Shown here: positions 18,582-26,638 of the stretch, one piece after another | How the letters are laid out: each line of letters begins with the position of its first letter | How positions within the stretch are numbered: the stretch's first letter is position 1 | From: AC-50 sp035640455 | GTDB taxonomy: Bacteria > Actinomycetota > Thermoleophilia > Gaiellales > Gaiellaceae | DNA length: 64,000 nt | Direction: 5' to 3' | Assembly (NCBI GenBank): GCA_035640455.1 | Contig: DASQWB010000017.1 | Location: 27,316-91,315 of the forward strand | Program-made: the position numbers and the translations under genes | The notes under the pieces: generated by a model | What the model saw: the letters and a program-made list of their open reading frames with translations, nothing else | Databases searched by the model: none | Told to the model about the DNA's origin: nothing

Positions 18582-19640
18582 ATGGCGACGATCCTGCCGG
18601 CTCTCGCAGCGGCGGCGACCATCCTGTCGGTCGCTCCCGCTGCCGCGCAGCCCTCGTCCGGAAGCCAGATCTACTCCGTCCGGCTCGACGGCAGCGGACT
18701 CGTGAACCTGAGCGGCGCGAATGTGCCGGACGCCCTGCCGAGCCTGGCTCCTCGCGGTGGCCGCATCGCGTTCGTCCGGGTCCCGACGCGCGGGCTCGCC
18801 CGCCGGAGCTCCCTGCCCATCGGGGAGCTCTGGACGATGCGGAGCAACGGCTCGGAGCAGCGCCGGCTCGCCGCAGGAGTCGTGGTCGGGGACGCATTCG
18901 TCGCCCCACCGAGCTGGTCGCCCGACAGCCGCGAGATCGCGTTCTGGGGCGCCCCGGACGGCGGCCGGTACGGCGTCTGGGTCGTCGACCTGGAGGGCCG
19001 CCTGCGCCGGCTTGCCGACGCAGAGTCGAGCCCGACCTGGTCGCCCGACGGCCGTCTGATCGCCTTCGACGAATTCGACGCCTCCAGGTGCGGGCCGATC
19101 GACCGGAACTGCGCCACGGCTCTGCTCGAGGTCGTTGCGCCCGAGGGGTCCGGTCGCCGGACGCTCGCGACCGACGCCATCCGGCCGAGCTGGTCGCCGA
19201 CCGGCGCGCGCCTCGCATTCGCGGGCGGAGCCGCCGGAACGGACGCCTACACGCTCGGCGTCGTCTCGCCGGCCGGCGGCCCGCCGAGGACGCTCGTCCG
19301 GCGGCGAAACGCGTGGACGATCGCCTGGTCGCCCGGCGGCCGGCGGATCGCCTTCGTCGACGAGAGGAGCGGCTCGATCTTCACCGTCGCTCCGAGCGGC
19401 GGCCCGCTGCGCCGGCTTGGTGGCGGTGGGACGGCCCCGATCCCCTCGGTCGCATGGTCGCCGCGCGGCGCCAGGATCGCGTTCGCCGTGCGTCCGGAGC
19501 GGGCGCGCGTGACAACCATCTGGGTCGCGCATGCCGACGGCTCTCACCGGCGTCGAGTCGAGAAGGTTCGCGGCGCCGTCTCCGACCTCGCCTGGTTGGC
19601 CGACGGCGGCCGGCTGATCTATACCCTCGCGCGACGGTGA
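18582..19640 (+). CDS. Secreted TolB-like (PD40) beta-propeller protein
   Basis: 352 residues. A signal peptide (ILPALAAAATILSVAPAAAQ) is followed by about six WD40-like beta-propeller blades: SWSPDSREIAFWG, TWSPDGRLIAFDEF, SWSPTGARLAFAGG, AWSPGGRRIAFVDE, AWSPRGARIAFAV and AWLADGGRLIYTL. The fold matches the TolB C-terminal domain, but there is no TolB N-terminal domain, so it is probably an extracytoplasmic binding or scaffold protein. It interrupts the deoC-aldehyde dehydrogenase pair and has its own promoter, so its functional link to them is unclear. Confidence 0.75.
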   Translation: MATILPALAAAATILSVAPAAAQPSSGSQIYSVRLDGSGLVNLSGANVPDALPSLAPRGGRIAFVRVPTRGLARRSSLPIGELWTMRSNGSEQRRLAAGVVVGDAFVAPPSWSPDSREIAFWGAPDGGRYGVWVVDLEGRLRRLADAESSPTWSPDGRLIAFDEFDASRCGPIDRNCATALLEVVAPEGSGRRTLATDAIRPSWSPTGARLAFAGGAAGTDAYTLGVVSPAGGPPRTLVRRRNAWTIAWSPGGRRIAFVDERSGSIFTVAPSGGPLRRLGGGGTAPIPSVAWSPRGARIAFAVRPERARVTTIWVAHADGSHRRRVEKVRGAVSDLAWLADGGRLIYTLARR

Positions 19641-19704
19641 GGCCCCGAGCCGCCGTCGTCGCCGCGACCCTCGCGCGCACGACTGACACGGCAGGGCTCG
19701 GGAG

Positions 19705-19710
19705 TAGCAT
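19705..19710 (+). promoter_or_regulatory. -10 element, leaderless promoter of the aldehyde dehydrogenase operon
   Basis: TAGCAT, 7 nt before GTG 19718; it fixes the start of the dehydrogenase far inside a longer open frame. Confidence 0.6.
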
Positions 19711-19717
19711 TCCCGAG

Positions 19718-21196
19718 GTGGCCGAGCTCGAGCGCAAGCACGGCGGCACGCCGGTCCCGACGGAGTGGACGTATGCGCCTGCCCCCGAGGCGCGCGACAT
19801 CGTCTCGATCCGTGACCGCTACGGGCTCTACGTCGGCGGCGAGTGGATCGAGCCGCACTCCGGCAAGGCCTTCGCCACCATCGACCCCTCGACCGAGGAG
19901 CCGCTCGCCGAGATCGCGCAGGCGGGCCCCGAGGACGTGTCTCTCGCGGTCGCGGCGGCACGGGAGGCGTTCGACAACGGCTGGGCGGATCTGGCCCCCT
20001 CCGAGCGGGCGAAGTACCTCTTCCGGATCGCCCGCATCCTCCAGGAGCGCTCGCGCGAGTTCGCCGTCCTCGAGTCGCTGAACGGCGGCAAGCCCATCAA
20101 GGAGTCGCGCGACGTCGACCTGCCGCTCTCCGCCGCCCACTTCTTCTACTACGCGGGCTGGGCGGACAAGCTCGAGTACGCCTTCCCGAACCGGCAGCCG
20201 CAGCCGGTCGGCGTCGCCGGCCAGATCATCCCCTGGAACTTCCCGCTGCTCATGCTGGCCTGGAAGATCGCGCCCGCCCTCGCCGCCGGGAACACCGTCG
20301 TCCTGAAGCCGGCCGAGACGACGCCATTGACGGCGCTCCTCTTCTGCGACGTCCTCCGCCAAGCCGAGCTCCCGCCCGGGGTCGTGAACATCGTCACCGG
20401 CGACGGCAGCACCGGGGCCGAGATCGTCAAGCATCCCGGCGTCGACAAGATCGCCTTCACCGGCTCGACCGAGGTCGGAAAGGCGATCCAGCGCGAGCTC
20501 GCGGGCACGAAGAAGAAGCTGACCCTCGAGCTCGGCGGCAAGGCCGCGAACGTCGTCTTCGACGACGCGCCGCTCGACCAGGCGATCGAGGGGATCGTGA
20601 ACGGGATCTACTTCAACCAGGGCCACGTCTGCTGCGCGGGCTCCCGCCTGCTCGTCCAGGAGTCGATCTATGAGCAACTGATCGCGAAGCTCAAGCGGCG
20701 GCTCGGCACGCTGCGGGTGGGCGCGCCACTCGACAAGAACACCGACGTGGGCGCGATCAACTCGCGCCAGCAGCTCGAGAAGATCGAGGATCTCGTCCGC
20801 TCGGGGCGCGACGAGGGCGCCGAGATCTACCAGCCGCCGTGCCGGCTCCCGGAGCGCGGCTACTGGTTCGTGCCGACGGTGTTCACGAACGTCGCCCAGT
20901 CGTACCGGATCGCACAGGAGGAGATCTTCGGGCCGGTGCTCTCCGTCCTCACCTTCCGGACGCCCGACGAGGCGGTCGAGAAGGCGAACAACACGCCGTA
21001 CGGGCTCTCGGCCGGCGTCTGGACGGAGAAGGGCTCACGCATCCTCGCGATAGCACAGCGGCTCCGCGCGGGCGTCGTCTGGGCGAACACCTACAACCGC
21101 TTCGACCCCGCGTCGCCGTTCGGCGGCTACAAGGAGTCCGGCTTCGGCCGCGAGGGCGGGCTGCACGGGCTCGAGCCCTACCTGAAGTTCGATTGA
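19718..21196 (+). CDS. NAD(P)-dependent aldehyde dehydrogenase
   Basis: 492 residues from GTG 19718; the longer frame from 19088 lies within the preceding gene. Rossmann and catalytic signatures are complete: IPWNFPLLMLAWKIAPALAA, LKPAETTPL, the TGSTEVGK loop, general base Glu in LELGGKAANVVF, nucleophile Cys in FNQGHVCCAGSRL, and EEIFGPVLSV. It probably oxidises acetaldehyde made by DeoC to acetate. The substrate is inferred from context. It is followed by two overlapping genes, a small protein and a dehydrogenase-like half protein. Confidence 0.93.
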   Translation: MAELERKHGGTPVPTEWTYAPAPEARDIVSIRDRYGLYVGGEWIEPHSGKAFATIDPSTEEPLAEIAQAGPEDVSLAVAAAREAFDNGWADLAPSERAKYLFRIARILQERSREFAVLESLNGGKPIKESRDVDLPLSAAHFFYYAGWADKLEYAFPNRQPQPVGVAGQIIPWNFPLLMLAWKIAPALAAGNTVVLKPAETTPLTALLFCDVLRQAELPPGVVNIVTGDGSTGAEIVKHPGVDKIAFTGSTEVGKAIQRELAGTKKKLTLELGGKAANVVFDDAPLDQAIEGIVNGIYFNQGHVCCAGSRLLVQESIYEQLIAKLKRRLGTLRVGAPLDKNTDVGAINSRQQLEKIEDLVRSGRDEGAEIYQPPCRLPERGYWFVPTVFTNVAQSYRIAQEEIFGPVLSVLTFRTPDEAVEKANNTPYGLSAGVWTEKGSRILAIAQRLRAGVVWANTYNRFDPASPFGGYKESGFGREGGLHGLEPYLKFD

Positions 21197-21567
21197 TGCC
21201 CGCGCTGAGACTCGATCCTCCGCGCGAGCTTCACACCGTCTTTCCTGAAGTGATCCAACCGCTGCGGGATGCGTTGGAGGCTGGAGGCGAGCCGGGCCTC
21301 GCCGAGTCAGTCGAGCGGCTTTGCGTGCACGCGCTGTGCGGCTGCGGAGACTCCTTCTGCGGCAGCTTCTACACCCTCGACCCTTCGCGCCCGCGGTTGC
21401 AGGGGACGATCGGGCTCGACGGAGATTCGCCCTTCACCCCGTTCGCGATCGACACGAGCGACGACAGGATCGCGTTCGTCGAGATCATCAATGCCGACTC
21501 GTCTCCCTTGTCCGGCTTCAAGCGCCGCCACGCACGGCTCTGCGACGAAGCCGCCGCCCGCGCATGA
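21196..21567 (+). CDS. Conserved-looking small hypothetical protein with a Cys cluster
   Basis: 123 residues from ATG 21196 (TGATG overlap with the dehydrogenase stop). No family recognised. The core CVHALCGCGDSFCGSFYTLD has four cysteines in 11 residues, which could bind a metal. The C-terminal half is acidic and strand-rich (FTPFAIDTSDDRIAFVEIIN). Overlaps on both sides (TGATG, ATGA) suggest translation coupled to the two dehydrogenase-like genes. Confidence 0.7.
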   Translation: MPALRLDPPRELHTVFPEVIQPLRDALEAGGEPGLAESVERLCVHALCGCGDSFCGSFYTLDPSRPRLQGTIGLDGDSPFTPFAIDTSDDRIAFVEIINADSSPLSGFKRRHARLCDEAAARA

Positions 21568-22364
21568 GCCGCCGCCTTCCGGTCCGCAAGACCTACAAGC
21601 TCTTCGTCGGCGGCGCGTTCCCGCGCTCGGAGTCGGGTCGCACGTACGAGGCCGAGGGGCAGAACGTCGCCCGGGCCTCGCGCAAGGACGTGCGCGACGC
21701 CGTGCGCGCGGCGCGCGGCGCGCTGCCGAAGTGGTCGTCGATGACCGCCTACAACCGCGGCCAGGTGCTCTACCGGCTCGCCGAGATGATGGAGGCGCGG
21801 CACGCGGAGCTCGCCGACCTCTGCTCCGGGCCCGGCGAGGTCGAGCGCGCGATCGACCGCACGGTCTGGTACGCCGGCTGGGCGGACAAGCTCGGCCAGG
21901 TGCTCGGCTCGTCGAACCCAGTCGCGGGCCCATACTTCAACTTCACCGTGCCGGAGCCGACCGGCGTCGTGGCGGTGCTCGCGCCAGAGGAGCCGCCGCT
22001 CCTCGGCCTCGTGACGCGGCTCCTCCCGCCGGTCGTCGGCGGCAACGCGGTCGTCGCGGTGGCCTCGGAGTCGCGACCGCTCGCGGCGATCGAGCTCGCC
22101 GAGGCGCTCGCGACCTCGGACGTCCCCGGCGGCGCCGTCAACATCCTCACCGGCCTGAAGCGGGAGCTCGCGCCCGTGCTCGCGGCGCACATGGACGTCA
22201 ACGCACTCGATTTGACCGGCGCCGACGGCGACGTCGCGGAGCTCGAGCGGGCAGCGGCGGCGAACGTCAAGCGCGTCGTCCACGGCGCGGCCGACGGCCA
22301 GAGCCCGTGGGACGTGGCGTCGTTCCTCGAGCTGAAGACCGTCTGGCACCCGATCGGCGTCTGA
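21564..22364 (+). CDS. Half-length aldehyde dehydrogenase homologue, lacking catalytic Cys region
   Basis: 266 residues. It aligns with the N-terminal NAD-binding part of aldehyde dehydrogenases: YKLFVGGAFPRSESGRTY, AAFN-like MTAYNRGQVLYRLAEMM, VWYAGWADKLGQV, EPTGVVAVLAPEEPPLLGLV and GGNAVVAVASE. It ends just after the NILTG segment with a degraded GSTEVG loop (DLTGADGDVAEL). The catalytic Glu and Cys domains are absent, and the proper stop and tight operon position argue for a kept pseudoenzyme. It may dimerise with or regulate the full enzyme, or form part of a microcompartment-free complex. Confidence 0.8.
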   Translation: MSRRLPVRKTYKLFVGGAFPRSESGRTYEAEGQNVARASRKDVRDAVRAARGALPKWSSMTAYNRGQVLYRLAEMMEARHAELADLCSGPGEVERAIDRTVWYAGWADKLGQVLGSSNPVAGPYFNFTVPEPTGVVAVLAPEEPPLLGLVTRLLPPVVGGNAVVAVASESRPLAAIELAEALATSDVPGGAVNILTGLKRELAPVLAAHMDVNALDLTGADGDVAELERAAAANVKRVVHGAADGQSPWDVASFLELKTVWHPIGV

Positions 22365-22404
22365 CCTAGCCGCCTCCCCCGTCCGAGGGCCTAGCCAGAC
22401 TCGG

Positions 22405-22430
22405 CCCTCGCCGATCTCAACGGGCGAGGG
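22405..22430 (+). promoter_or_regulatory. Hairpin burying the ribosome-binding region of the 22431 gene
   Basis: CCCTCGCC-N10-GGCGAGGG, an 8-bp perfect stem ending at the base before ATG 22431. The GAGGG that would be the Shine-Dalgarno is inside the 3' arm, so translation could be limited by folding. A weak -10 (TAGCCA, 22392-22397) lies just upstream. Confidence 0.55.
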
Positions 22431-23405
22431 ATGGTTCTCGGCAGACACATACGCAGGGTTGCGCTTGTAGCGGCGCTCGCGGCGGCGGCTCTGCCCGGCG
22501 CCGCGGCGGCTTCGCAGCTGATCGATCGCAACCCCACCGAGGTCCGCCTCGCCGTGAACGGGAAGGGCGAGGCGATGATCACCTACCGCGCGGCCGGGAA
22601 GCTCCGCCGAGTCCTCGTCTGGGGCGCGCTCAACGCTCGCTTCCCGAGCCCGGCCTCGCGCCAGGTCCGGTTCAAGAAGGACTACGCCGGTGGCTGGGGC
22701 AAGTACCGCCGGCTCTACTGGCGCGGCTTCCGCAACGTCTGCCGGCGCTACGACGGGCCCGCGCTCGCCTGGTTCGTCACCGGGTGCAAGGCGCCCGACG
22801 GCTCGTACTGGGCGCTCCAGAGCTGGCAGACGCCGCTCCCCGACCTCGGCTACACGCCGTGGCTGCCGGAGCAGCGCGCGTGGGAGCTGCACGTCTCGCA
22901 CTGGACGGGGCCGCTCGCCCAGCTCGAGGTGCACACGGACTGGATCTACGGCGGCCGCTTCCACGACCTCTTCGGCCGCCTCACCTATCGCGGGCATCCC
23001 GTCTTCGGCTACCACACGACGCGTTACGGCGCGCCGCTCGACGGCTACGGGCGGCTCCTCTACCTCGACACCTTCGACTCCGCCTACGGGCCAGGCTGGC
23101 GGCGCGAGAACTCGTTCGTCGCGCACAACCCGACGGGCATGTTCTGCTACGGCTTCTATCCGTTCGACCCCACGAAGAGCGGCTACGTCCATCCGCCTGG
23201 GCAGACGGCGAAGCGCGGGCCGGGCAACGGGCGGCGCTACCGCATCACCGTCGAGGGGCCGGGGGTCACGCCCGACGTCGTGTGGACGGGCCCGGGCCTC
23301 CACGACTACGACGCGCACAACGCCGCCGACGTGCTCTACGAGCGGCAGCAGAACGCCCTGCTCGACTCCATGCTCGGAGTCGACCGGAAGTGCCGCCAGC
23401 ACTGA
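22431..23405 (+). CDS. Secreted protein of unknown function
   Basis: 324 residues. The signal peptide is VALVAALAAAALPGAAAASQ with likely cleavage near residue 27. The mature part is Trp/Tyr-rich (FKKDYAGGWGKYRRLYWRGF, GSYWALQSWQTPLPDLGYTP, HTDWIYGGRFHDLFGRLTY). Cysteines at roughly 101, 116, 239 and 321 could form disulfides. I do not recognise the family; similar secreted proteins are common in Thermoleophilia. A two-hairpin intergenic repeat begins at the base right after its stop. Confidence 0.75.
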   Translation: MVLGRHIRRVALVAALAAAALPGAAAASQLIDRNPTEVRLAVNGKGEAMITYRAAGKLRRVLVWGALNARFPSPASRQVRFKKDYAGGWGKYRRLYWRGFRNVCRRYDGPALAWFVTGCKAPDGSYWALQSWQTPLPDLGYTPWLPEQRAWELHVSHWTGPLAQLEVHTDWIYGGRFHDLFGRLTYRGHPVFGYHTTRYGAPLDGYGRLLYLDTFDSAYGPGWRRENSFVAHNPTGMFCYGFYPFDPTKSGYVHPPGQTAKRGPGNGRRYRITVEGPGVTPDVVWTGPGLHDYDAHNAADVLYERQQNALLDSMLGVDRKCRQH

Positions 23406-23456
23406 GCGCGGGCAGAGCCCGCGCGTCCTGATGGTCGGCGCCGCCAAGTCGGCGCC
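23406..23456 (+). repeat. Two-hairpin intergenic element, copy A
   Basis: Hairpin 1 GCGCGGGC-AGA-GCCCGCGC (23406-23424), linker GTCCTGATGGTC, hairpin 2 GGCGCCG-CCAAGT-CGGCGCC (23437-23456). The same order and linker core (CCTGA) occur at 46129-46174 and, inverted, at 60616-60667. It may act as a terminator or RNA-stability element here. Confidence 0.75.
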
Positions 23457-23469
23457 TTCGTCGCGGCGC

Positions 23470-23475
23470 TACGAT
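23470..23475 (+). promoter_or_regulatory. -10 element before the TrpC-like barrel gene
   Basis: TACGAT, 7 nt before the GTG at 23483; supports that codon over GTG 23480. Confidence 0.5.
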
Positions 23476-23482
23476 CGCGGTG

Positions 23483-24073
23483 GTGACAGCCGCCCGCCGC
23501 TTCAGCCAGGCCATCTCGGAGGGTGACGGAATCTCGCTCATCGTCGCGGTTCGCGGGCCGGAGGACGCGAGGCAGGCGGAGGACGACGGCGCGGAGGCCG
23601 TGCTCGTCTCCGGCGGAAGCGTGCGCGAGCTCCTGGGAATCCGCGAAGCGACGTCGCTCCCCATCCTCTTCTACTGGGACGGCGAGCAGCCCGACGCGCT
23701 CGAGGGCGCCGACGCGTGCGTCGTCGAGGCGGGCGGCGAGCGCGACCGCGAGTGGCTCGTGCGCGTCCACGGCGAGCTCGGCGACCGCTTCGAGCTCGCG
23801 CTCCGGATCTCCGACGAGGATCACCTCGAGTCGGCGCTCGAGAACTTCGACCCCGAGCTCTTCGTCCTCGCCGCGCCGGACGAGGAGGGCGACGACGCGC
23901 TCGAGCGCGTGCTCGATCTCCTGCCCGACGTGCCGGCCGGGAAGCTCGCGATCGCCGAGCTGCCGGGGCCGGGCCGCGAGCAGGTCGCCGAGCTCGAGCG
24001 GGCGGGAGTGGACGCGGTGATCGTCGGCGCGACCGCCGCCGACCTCGTCGGCGAGGCGCCCCCGAGCCTCTGA
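23483..24073 (+). CDS. TIM-barrel protein resembling indole-3-glycerol-phosphate synthase, without its catalytic set
   Basis: 196 residues. The pattern RRFSQAISEGDGISLIVAVRGPEDARQAEDDGAEAVLV resembles the beta-1/alpha-1 region of TrpC-type barrels, and the end (ELERAGVDAVIVGATAADLV) resembles the phosphate-binding GxD-GxxL end. The catalytic Lys/Glu residues (KxxSP, EVH) of TrpC are not present, and the protein is much shorter and very acidic. No other trp gene is nearby. The function is unknown. GTG 23480 and GTG 23483 are both possible starts. Confidence 0.6.
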   Translation: MTAARRFSQAISEGDGISLIVAVRGPEDARQAEDDGAEAVLVSGGSVRELLGIREATSLPILFYWDGEQPDALEGADACVVEAGGERDREWLVRVHGELGDRFELALRISDEDHLESALENFDPELFVLAAPDEEGDDALERVLDLLPDVPAGKLAIAELPGPGREQVAELERAGVDAVIVGATAADLVGEAPPSL

Positions 24074-24081
24074 TTCGGGTC

Positions 24082-24087
24082 TACCAT
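24082..24087 (+). promoter_or_regulatory. -10 element before the lipoprotein-DyP-like operon
   Basis: TACCAT, 9 nt before ATG 24097. Confidence 0.5.
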
Positions 24088-24096
24088 CTTCGGAGA

Positions 24097-24735
24097 ATGA
24101 GGAAGCTCGGGGTCATCCCCCTCGCCGTGCTCGCGGCGGCGATCGCGCTCGTCGCGAGCGGGTGCGGCGGCGATGCCGACCGCGCCGTCGAGCCGCCGGC
24201 GAAGGCGGCGTCGACGCGCGCCGCGTGCCCGGCGGCGGCGCGCGCCGGTTGGCAGCGCCTCGCGAACCGCATCCACGCGTCGGTCTACTGCCCCGCCTGG
24301 ATGCCCGACCCGTTCGACGGCGTGATCGGCGGCCGCTGGAACACGATCGACTCGGTCTCGCCCGACGGCAGCTACCTCATCGGCTTCATCTGGCTCGAGG
24401 CGGGAAGCGGCGAGCTGCACGTCAACCTGCGCGGCTACCCCGGCCGCACGCGGATCCCGACCTGCACCGACGTGAACACCGTGAACGGCGTCACGCACCG
24501 CCGCAAGATCCAATGCTTCGCCGACCCGACCGGCCACCGGAGGGTCGCCGGCATCAATGCCACCGTCTACACCGCGAACCAGGACGCCGATCGCTGGCAC
24601 GTCCTCTACGCGTGGCGGCATGACGGCTCGCTCTACACGCTGAGCCAGCACGTCGCGGAGCCGCTCACCTATCGCAAGGTCGTGGCCGACCTCGACCGCA
24701 TGCTGCGCTCGCTCGTCCTCGTCCGGCCGTCGTGA
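24097..24735 (+). CDS. Lipoprotein of unknown function
   Basis: 212 residues. Type II signal peptide with lipobox LVASGCGG, so a membrane-anchored, outward-facing protein. The mature part contains CPAAARAGWQRLANRIHASVYC and RIPTCTDVNTVNGVTHRRKIQC, giving two likely disulfides. It overlaps by GTGA with the Tat-exported DyP-like gene, suggesting they work together outside the membrane, possibly as a redox or metal partner pair. Confidence 0.75.
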   Translation: MRKLGVIPLAVLAAAIALVASGCGGDADRAVEPPAKAASTRAACPAAARAGWQRLANRIHASVYCPAWMPDPFDGVIGGRWNTIDSVSPDGSYLIGFIWLEAGSGELHVNLRGYPGRTRIPTCTDVNTVNGVTHRRKIQCFADPTGHRRVAGINATVYTANQDADRWHVLYAWRHDGSLYTLSQHVAEPLTYRKVVADLDRMLRSLVLVRPS

Positions 24736-26147
24736 GGATCACTCGGCGCAGGTTCCTCGCCGGCGCCGCAGCCGGGGCTGCGGGCGCGGCCGGCGCGGGC
24801 GGGATCTACGAGCTCGTCGACCGCCTCGCCTCGTCGCCCGCGCGGCCGGCGGCGGCGAGGCGGCTGCCGCGGGAGCAGCACCTGCTCGAGGGGCAGGCGA
24901 CGATCACCGACGAGGGGGTCGAGGTGCTCGTCCCGCCGCTTCACCACCGGCTCGTGACGGCGCGCGTCGCGGCGGGAACGGATCTCCGCGCCGCCCAGGC
25001 CGAGCTCGAGCGGCGACTCCGCGAGCTCGAGGAGCGGTTCGAGCCGACGCCGGCCGGGCTCGGGGTCACGGTGGGGTGGGGCCTGCCGTACTTCCGGCGC
25101 CACGTCCCCGGCGCCGCCCGCGCGTACCTCCCGCTCGACGTCCGCGCCTCGCGCGAGCGCGACCGCCCCGTCGGCGCGCTCCTCGACGCCGTCCGCTTCC
25201 CGAGCGACCCGAAGGAGACGGTCCTCGAGGACAACGACGTCGCCGTCCTGCTGCGGAGCGACCGGCTCGACCACGTCGACGCGGGCGCGAAGGCGATCTT
25301 CGACGGCTTCGACGCGCTCGAGCGCACGAGCGTCCGCAACGGCTTCGTCGGCGGCGGCTTCTCGGGCCGGCAGAGCCTGCCGAAGCAGATGGCGGTCGCG
25401 GCCGGCGTGGCCGGCGCGGAGCTCATCCCCGACGGCGCGCAGCTCTTCCTCGGCTTCACCTCGACGCAGCGCGCCACGCTTGGGCCCGGGCGGATCGCGA
25501 ACCTCGAGACGCTCGGCTACGCGCACGACCCGAAGGGCTACTTCCGCGGCGGAACGGCGATGCACGTCTCGCACGTCGCCGAGGACCTCGAAGCGTGGTA
25601 CCTGAACTTCGACTTCTCGCAGCGGGTGTCGACGGCCTTCAAGCCGGGCTTCGACAGCCTGCGCCCAGGGGCGCAGACGGTGCGCCAAGCGCCGAAGGAC
25701 GTCTCGTCCGTGGCAGAGGTCGAGCGCGGCTACCACCGCTTCGGGGCGATCGGCCACAGCGCGGCGATCCAGACCTCCTCGCGGCTCACCCGCCGCCACG
25801 TCGCGCCGGACGGGACGGTCTACGACGCGGGCACGGCGATCCCGCAGCGCGCCGACTTCAACACGCTCGACAACCCGTTCGCATGGAGCTCGCAGCCGGA
25901 GCGCGACCGGATGCGCGACAATCCCGAGGCCGGCGTCCACTTCGTCGTCTTCAACCCGACGAGCGACGACTTCCACCGCAACCGGCTGGCGATGGACGGC
26001 GTGCTTCCGGACGGGACGAAGCTCAGGTTCCCGCCCGGCTCGCGCGGCCAGGGGTTCAACGCCGTGCTCCGGACGACGCACCGGCAGAACTTCCTCGTCC
26101 CGCCGCGCGTCCACGGCTCGTTCCCGCTCGCCGAGCTTCGCGGGTGA
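24732..26147 (+). CDS. Tat-exported DyP-related (iron-dependent peroxidase-like) protein
   Basis: 471 residues from GTG 24732. A twin-arginine signal (ITRRRFLAGAAAGAAGAAG) opens the protein. The fold-level pattern recalls DyP peroxidases: ETVLEDNDVAVLLRSDRLDHV (ferredoxin-like strand), FRGGTAMHVSHVAEDLEAWY, and a late HRFGAIGHSAAIQ with a possible heme-ligand His. The canonical GxxDG distal motif is not evident (FSGRQSLPKQM sits where it would be expected), so peroxidase activity is doubtful. It resembles the Tat-signal DUF7405-type group. Function uncertain. Confidence 0.6.
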   Translation: MRITRRRFLAGAAAGAAGAAGAGGIYELVDRLASSPARPAAARRLPREQHLLEGQATITDEGVEVLVPPLHHRLVTARVAAGTDLRAAQAELERRLRELEERFEPTPAGLGVTVGWGLPYFRRHVPGAARAYLPLDVRASRERDRPVGALLDAVRFPSDPKETVLEDNDVAVLLRSDRLDHVDAGAKAIFDGFDALERTSVRNGFVGGGFSGRQSLPKQMAVAAGVAGAELIPDGAQLFLGFTSTQRATLGPGRIANLETLGYAHDPKGYFRGGTAMHVSHVAEDLEAWYLNFDFSQRVSTAFKPGFDSLRPGAQTVRQAPKDVSSVAEVERGYHRFGAIGHSAAIQTSSRLTRRHVAPDGTVYDAGTAIPQRADFNTLDNPFAWSSQPERDRMRDNPEAGVHFVVFNPTSDDFHRNRLAMDGVLPDGTKLRFPPGSRGQGFNAVLRTTHRQNFLVPPRVHGSFPLAELRG

Positions 26148-26638
26148 CGGCCGGCGGGTCCTCGATCCCGGCGGTGCGGCGCCTCCTGGCTGTCCTCGCC
26201 GCGGGGAAGCGAGTCGCCGAGGTCGGCACCGCCTTCGGCCTCGGCACGCAGGCGCTCGCCTCGACCGCGCGCGAGGTCGTCACCGTCGAGCTCGATCCGG
26301 AGCGGGCGCGCGTGGCCCGCGAGGCGCTCGCGGGCCTGCCGAACGTGGAGGCGCTCGAGGGCGACTGGGCCGAGCTCCTCCCGCCGCGGGCGCCGTTCGA
26401 GCTCCTCTTCATGGACGGCGGCGGCTGGAAATTCGATCTCGACCAGGCCGCTCGGATGCTCGAGCTGCTGGCGCCGGGCGGGCTCGCCGTCGTCGACGAC
26501 ATGACGCCCGGCTACGGGCCGGATCCGGTGCGCGACTTCTTCTTCGGCAGCTCCGAGCTCGTGGCCGTCGAGATCCTGACGACGCCCGAGACGGCGGCGC
26601 TGCTCGTTACGCGTCGTCCCGGAGCAGCGGGCGCGTGA
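26144..26638 (+). CDS. Small O-methyltransferase-like SAM protein
   Basis: 164 residues from GTG 26144 (GTGA overlap). KRVAEVGTAFGLGTQALAS is motif I (~residues 22-40), VVTVELDPERARVARE follows, then FELLFMDGGGWK and LAPGGLAVVDDMTPGYG. This is the order of O-methyltransferase family 3 proteins but without their N-terminal helices, so it is a short version. Its last 32 bases overlap the 3' end of the convergent DDAH-type gene. Confidence 0.75.
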   Translation: MTAGGSSIPAVRRLLAVLAAGKRVAEVGTAFGLGTQALASTAREVVTVELDPERARVAREALAGLPNVEALEGDWAELLPPRAPFELLFMDGGGWKFDLDQAARMLELLAPGGLAVVDDMTPGYGPDPVRDFFFGSSELVAVEILTTPETAALLVTRRPGAAGA

